From Actinomycetes bacterium (GTDB lineage Bacteria > Actinomycetota > Actinomycetes > Actinomycetales > Microbacteriaceae), in NCBI GenBank assembly GCA_023386675.1, contig JAEWJG010000388.1, forward strand, positions 1 through 7,316: a DNA stretch of 7,316 bases. Reading direction: 5' to 3'. Both the position numbers and the translations under genes were made by a program. This document shows, piece by piece, positions 6,801 to 7,316 of this stretch (positions are counted from its first letter, which is position 1; each line of letters starts with the position of its first letter). The notes below the pieces were generated by a model. That model had not been told where the DNA came from, ran no database searches, and saw only the letters and a program-made list of their open reading frames with translations.

Positions 6801-7316
6801 GTGAAGCCGGAGGCGGAGGGGCCGGCGTCGGTCGTGGTCTTGACGTCGAACGGGATGACCGCGGCCGCGCCGGACGCGATCGCGCCGGTGTAGGTGACGA
6901 GGAAGCCGGTGAGCTGCTGGCCGGCGGCGAGGGTCGGGGTGGCAGGGAGGCCGGAGGCCGTGTCGAACGGCGAGTCGGCGGGCGCGGTCCCGGAGTCGAC
7001 GAACCAGCTGACGTGTGCGGCGGTCGCGCCCTGCGGCCAGCTCTGGTTACCGGTGAAACCGCCGAAGATGATCTTGTCGCTGAAGAACGTGCCCGTGCCC
7101 GGCTCGCGGACGGTCAGCGTGTCGAGCGCGCCGGTGGAGGTGTTCGTGGCGGGGAGTTTCGTCCCGGTGGTCTGGCCGGCGGGCAGCTGCGGGACCGTGA
7201 ACGACTTGTCGGCCGAGACGGTCGCGGTGAGCGGCGCGACCACCTGCTGCGCCGAGGCGGGCGAGGCCTGGCCGTCGCCGTCCGGAGTGCTGACCGTGCC
7301 TCCGACGGTGTTGACG
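812..7316 (-). CDS. Giant LAxTG cell-wall-anchored surface protein with DUF11 and DUF5979 domains (N terminus beyond right edge)
   Basis: One frame stays open from the right edge to the TGA at 812-814, giving at least 2167 codons. A GTG at 7243 could be called as start, but the frame continues upstream of it (ending PASAQQ), no ribosome-binding site precedes it and no signal peptide follows, so the true start lies outside. Order from N to C: about five diverged ~200-residue modules (7316-4133), a DUF11-like domain (4132-3641), a Cys-bearing module (3640-2942), five DUF5979-like repeats (2941-1313), a DUF11 domain (1312-1022), a short Cys-pair linker and a LASTG sorting signal. Composition is Thr, Ala, Val, Gly and Ser rich, as in secreted wall proteins. 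Class E sortases join LAxTG proteins to peptidoglycan in high-GC actinobacteria, so this is probably a long wall-anchored stalk or adhesin-like protein. No enzymatic domain or known ligand-binding motif is visible, so its ligand is unknown. Most confident parts: the C-terminal anchor and the tandem Ig-like repeats. Confidence 0.93.
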   Translation of the reverse strand, partial: VNTVGGTVSTPDGDGQASPASAQQVVAPLTATVSADKSFTVPQLPAGQTTGTKLPATNTSTGALDTLTVREPGTGTFFSDKIIFGGFTGNQSWPQGATAAHVSWFVDSGTAPADSPFDTASGLPATPTLAAGQQLTGFLVTYTGAIASGAAAVIPFDVKTTTDAGPSASGFTTYPNNVTVTGTNAAGTGTDVANADLEVYFPEVIIGLKKTVSGGTLIPGSSSLVQLSAQTPANTSSVRPDTIVITEPQDPASAYWNAFDAASIAPTSVPSGSTLTIEYTTDGSTWQTLDTVDATSKAVTYSANLDDKLPAGTRHTDLRGLRFTFADAAGFGQATNVKPAIGFVARGQLRDGTGVTNPGTYPTVTTYQNCAVATAAGTVNGGMTITSQPSSDCGSANIQATSGGPGGGGVAASKAWDGNKILQAQSGTTTGVTLGWGTQVTGIRSMAVQDAASPSPVSGSVFQAFDLTRIDPITPTQTAGATYDPLIRWDAVSKVELFDGTSWNDVTAKACATAGSCDGRFGGYTLSAAEKSSTQGVRLTFIESPNRAAAIAATGDPTAPAVGSGVASAAAGAFPGPDANARTLHLVLQLRNSVRGSTINDWVTGTRVYNAGSQGSVDNQVAVLSTPASGASFTRLADDKVLILDPTFTTKVTKAASPVGLVIPQPDVPAASYPTTTYTESIQNTSTTNTWQLRLSDPIDCLNANEGATPCAFGAYDPSANPFERLNLTKIAINTTAAAGVQASQSSVQLLHRAADGTVTVQSLTIAQATALTPANLLDVVGVSVLFRGTNAQGPDGSGGTIAPGQKAIVTLSAQLRPTTRSTGAALVPGTVNNTAHGTLHDDVYPATVAADAASASVTLANGNLQVATGKTFTPTHTLQAAPIDPIQVALRARSTGTLAPKVLVIEDSTATFWNAFTLKSFSLPNTPTGADRIQVDAQTGQGAQAVWTLGAPTTISSAALPAGATAANVTGLRFTYTKSDGTSFAASANADNVVLNVSLRTTLRDGSGPVTSSVATTPMPGETAPGTVTDTVVANASYNTVTANPASATATFTVDPGTAALAVEKTSPGQAASGREVNWTLRFKNTGTGVLPNPVVTDTLPADGSLLFVPTNVPSYSTSTGGTLPTAASSATRTYDTSTRAIRFTWPAGSALAPGETYSITLSLQIKPGLAPATTATNSFGVSTDRALTSSACTALNPGNGRAVSFANNTCSTTNVVTTLSQGSFTASKGVKSDTGASQNVANAAVPCTADADGFYRYPCAAVSGIGHTDSWKLELTNGGNVAATALTAVDVFPRNGDVGVVDPSPRGSVYAPRFNGDVSYLPSAEAAGAVMNWFVTTGASPCTNEITPGKSCPAGSWSPASAVGTSVDPAAVTAVKLVFDFSKAPGGVLPAGASLTITYSTTNVPTTSAGDGRAPVTAPVSGVRAWNSFGFYPTYASGSQPAGPQEPIKAGVILTGGPLQVTKTVTGPAAQFAPTSFVADVGCTIGGAAVDLGANASVTLSSANGYTARIDGIPTGAVCQTVEHGAPGSYGESTRTVTPSSVTIAAADASQPVPAAQQVAIVNDYELTSLTVTKHVDTAATTGSFGPFSFTVTCVSALGSTVPLAAGDAAFTLSDGASRTIASLPVGAACTVTETDADGAATAPNHVGIAVDGGAESAGTQAVVVVRADDTAVVTNHYASGTLAVTKTVDGDVAAGYGDGPFTLHVTCTYDGTQTLFDGDLSIRGGETLTVPGTFPAGTSCAVAETATGGATGSTVSAPTVVIPGDDAGTAVVTVDVTNTFSAGSVEITKVRTGDGVARYGDGPFTAQLTCTWVKDGVTLTIPLPNGGAVTLDAAHGYTATVTGLIQGAHCDVAETATGGASSVAIAPAGGVTVPAGAPAAVTITNTFDTGSVTIDKKRVGPGVALFGAGPFTVQLTCTAVIDGVITPLDLGADATRTLSEANGYTATVDGILAGASCVVDEADAGLATATSYAPANGTITVPAGAAATVTVTNTFQIGHLSILKQADRSAASLGDTIVYTIRVTNDGAIDATNVKVTDTLPTGLQVTGTSPQATAGPGSLHWTLATLGAGASATMTVTTKLVASVDTVNRASVETPTGPWTASTGSGACGDPGVSCAAVTDPPRAGLASTGSDAVPATLWAALAALVGVALLALGMLRRRRGHE
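815..928 (-). other. C-terminal LAxTG sorting signal
   Basis: LASTG is encoded at 928-914. It is followed by SDAVPAT, a hydrophobic helix of about 20 residues (WAALAALVGVALLALGML) and the basic tail RRRRGHE, ending at the stop codon. This is the classic tripartite wall-sorting signal. The Ala in the second position of the pentapeptide matches the LAxTG preference described for class E sortases of actinobacteria rather than the LPxTG of class A enzymes. Cleavage would be expected between Thr and Gly. No sortase gene lies in the window. Confidence 0.92.
1022..1312 (-). other. DUF11 domain next to the cell wall
   Basis: About 97 residues starting HLSILKQAD show the DUF11 pattern: a Lys-bearing first strand, then GDTIVYTIRVTNDG, ATNVKVTDTLPTGL and a closing strand with ASVETP. 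DUF11 domains are Ig-like beta-sandwiches repeated in bacterial surface proteins. This copy is the last folded unit before the anchor and is followed by a short linker containing a Cys pair (ACGDPGVSC) and a Pro-containing spacer, which would cross the wall. Confidence 0.85.
1313..2941 (-). repeat. Five tandem DUF5979-like Ig-fold repeats
   Basis: In coding order the units lie at 2941-2609 (111 residues), 2608-2267 (114), 2266-1958 (103), 1957-1637 (107) and 1636-1313 (108). Each opens with a strand of the type LTVTK. Units 2-5 then show GPF and all five have a Cys (often LTCT), a second Cys in a strand such as ASCVV or TSCAV, a nearby Glu (VAETATGG in units 3 and 4), and a closing strand such as VTITNTF. 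This matches the DUF5979 family of actinobacterial surface proteins. The Lys, Glu and Asn sit where CnaB-type domains place their isopeptide-forming residues, and the two cysteines probably form a disulfide. Unit 1 is the most diverged: it lacks GPF and closes with VAIVNDY. Units 3, 4 and 5 are the most alike, suggesting more recent duplication. Confidence 0.85.
2942..3640 (-). other. Cys-bearing DUF11-related module of unrecognised family
   Basis: About 233 residues from FTASKGVKSDTG to the start of the DUF5979 array. It contains two Cys pairs, PC..12 residues..PC near the start and PCTNEITPGKSC in the middle, a strand resembling DUF11 (DSWKLELTNGGNVAATALTAVDVFP), a GVLPAGASLTITYST strand and an AWNSFGFYP segment near the end. 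The layout (Lys-bearing first strand, LPAG loop, closing Asn-Ser strand) resembles the other Ig-like modules of this protein. I do not recognise a named family for the whole unit. Confidence 0.6.
3641..4132 (-). other. DUF11-like domain
   Basis: About 164 residues beginning LAVEKTSPGQAASGREV. It shows the DUF11 signature: VNWTLRFKNTGTGVLPNPVVTDTLP early on, a later SALAPGETYSITLSLQIKP strand and a closing ATNSFGVSTDRA strand. A Cys pair (SSAC and NNTC) lies in the final loop. It separates the large N-terminal modules from the C-terminal stalk repeats. The extra length over a typical DUF11 domain lies mainly between the LP motif and the APGE strand and in the Cys loop. Confidence 0.75.
4133..7316 (-). 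repeat. About five diverged ~200-residue extracellular modules
   Basis: Approximate units in coding order: 7316-6710 (cut by the window), 6709-6089, 6088-5375, 5374-4724 and 4723-4133. From the second unit on, each starts with a Lys-bearing strand (IGLKKTV, ASKAWDG, TKVTKAA, ATGKTFT). Each then has a segment ending in an aromatic patch (AYWNAFD, SVFQAFDL, NPFERLNL, TFWNAFTL), a strand such as GLRFTF, GVRLTF, GVSVLF or GLRFTY, and a strand with an Arg (LQLRNSVRG, AQLRPTTRS, VSLRTTLRDG), closing with TVxNT-like strands. The first unit shares the FF..F..F patch and a GFLVTYTG strand. Similarity is low and boundaries are approximate. I cannot name a domain family for these units; a beta-sandwich adhesin-stalk fold is inference. 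Confidence 0.6.

Noticed and set aside
7241..7243. GTG as the start of the surface protein
   Set aside because: The frame continues upstream to the window edge, no AGGAGG-like site precedes it, and no signal peptide follows.

Overview
The window is high-GC DNA (about two-thirds G+C or more, judged by eye) with GC-rich third codon positions. The gene types point to a Gram-positive actinobacterium, most likely of the Microbacteriaceae type. The supporting signs are a very large Thr/Ala/Val/Gly-rich secreted protein made of Ig-like modules, tandem DUF5979 and DUF11 domains, a LAxTG (class E sortase) wall-sorting signal, and frequent use of the hexamer GGATGC/GCATCC. The taxonomic assignment is inference.

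Both genes lie on the minus strand, and both run off the window. Positions 7316 down to 812 encode the C-terminal 2167 residues or more of a giant cell-wall-anchored surface protein. Its reading frame is still open at the right edge, so the signal peptide and true start lie outside. From N to C terminus the visible part holds about five diverged modules of roughly 200 residues, a DUF11-like domain, a Cys-bearing module, five tandem DUF5979-like repeats of 103-114 residues, a terminal DUF11 domain, and a LASTG + hydrophobic helix + RRRRGHE sorting tail. All 24 cysteines I count in the visible part fall into 12 local pairs. Every DUF5979 repeat keeps a Lys/Glu/Asn set that fits intramolecular isopeptide cross-links.

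After a 48-base gap, positions 763 to 1 encode the first 254 residues of a multi-spanning membrane protein with the signature motifs of the PrsW family of intramembrane proteases. Its C terminus lies beyond the left edge. The gap is filled by a strong GC-rich hairpin whose upstream arm starts five bases after the stop codon and whose downstream arm ends six bases before the protease start. It could terminate the surface-protein transcript, or it could control start-site access by translational coupling.

The surface protein is probably made, exported, and linked to peptidoglycan by a class E sortase encoded elsewhere. The PrsW-like protein would act in the membrane, and its substrate cannot be read from the window. 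A functional link between the two is only suggested by their same-strand adjacency. I see no RNA genes, mobile elements, CRISPR arrays or origins, and no plus-strand gene. The only non-coding stretch is positions 764-811.
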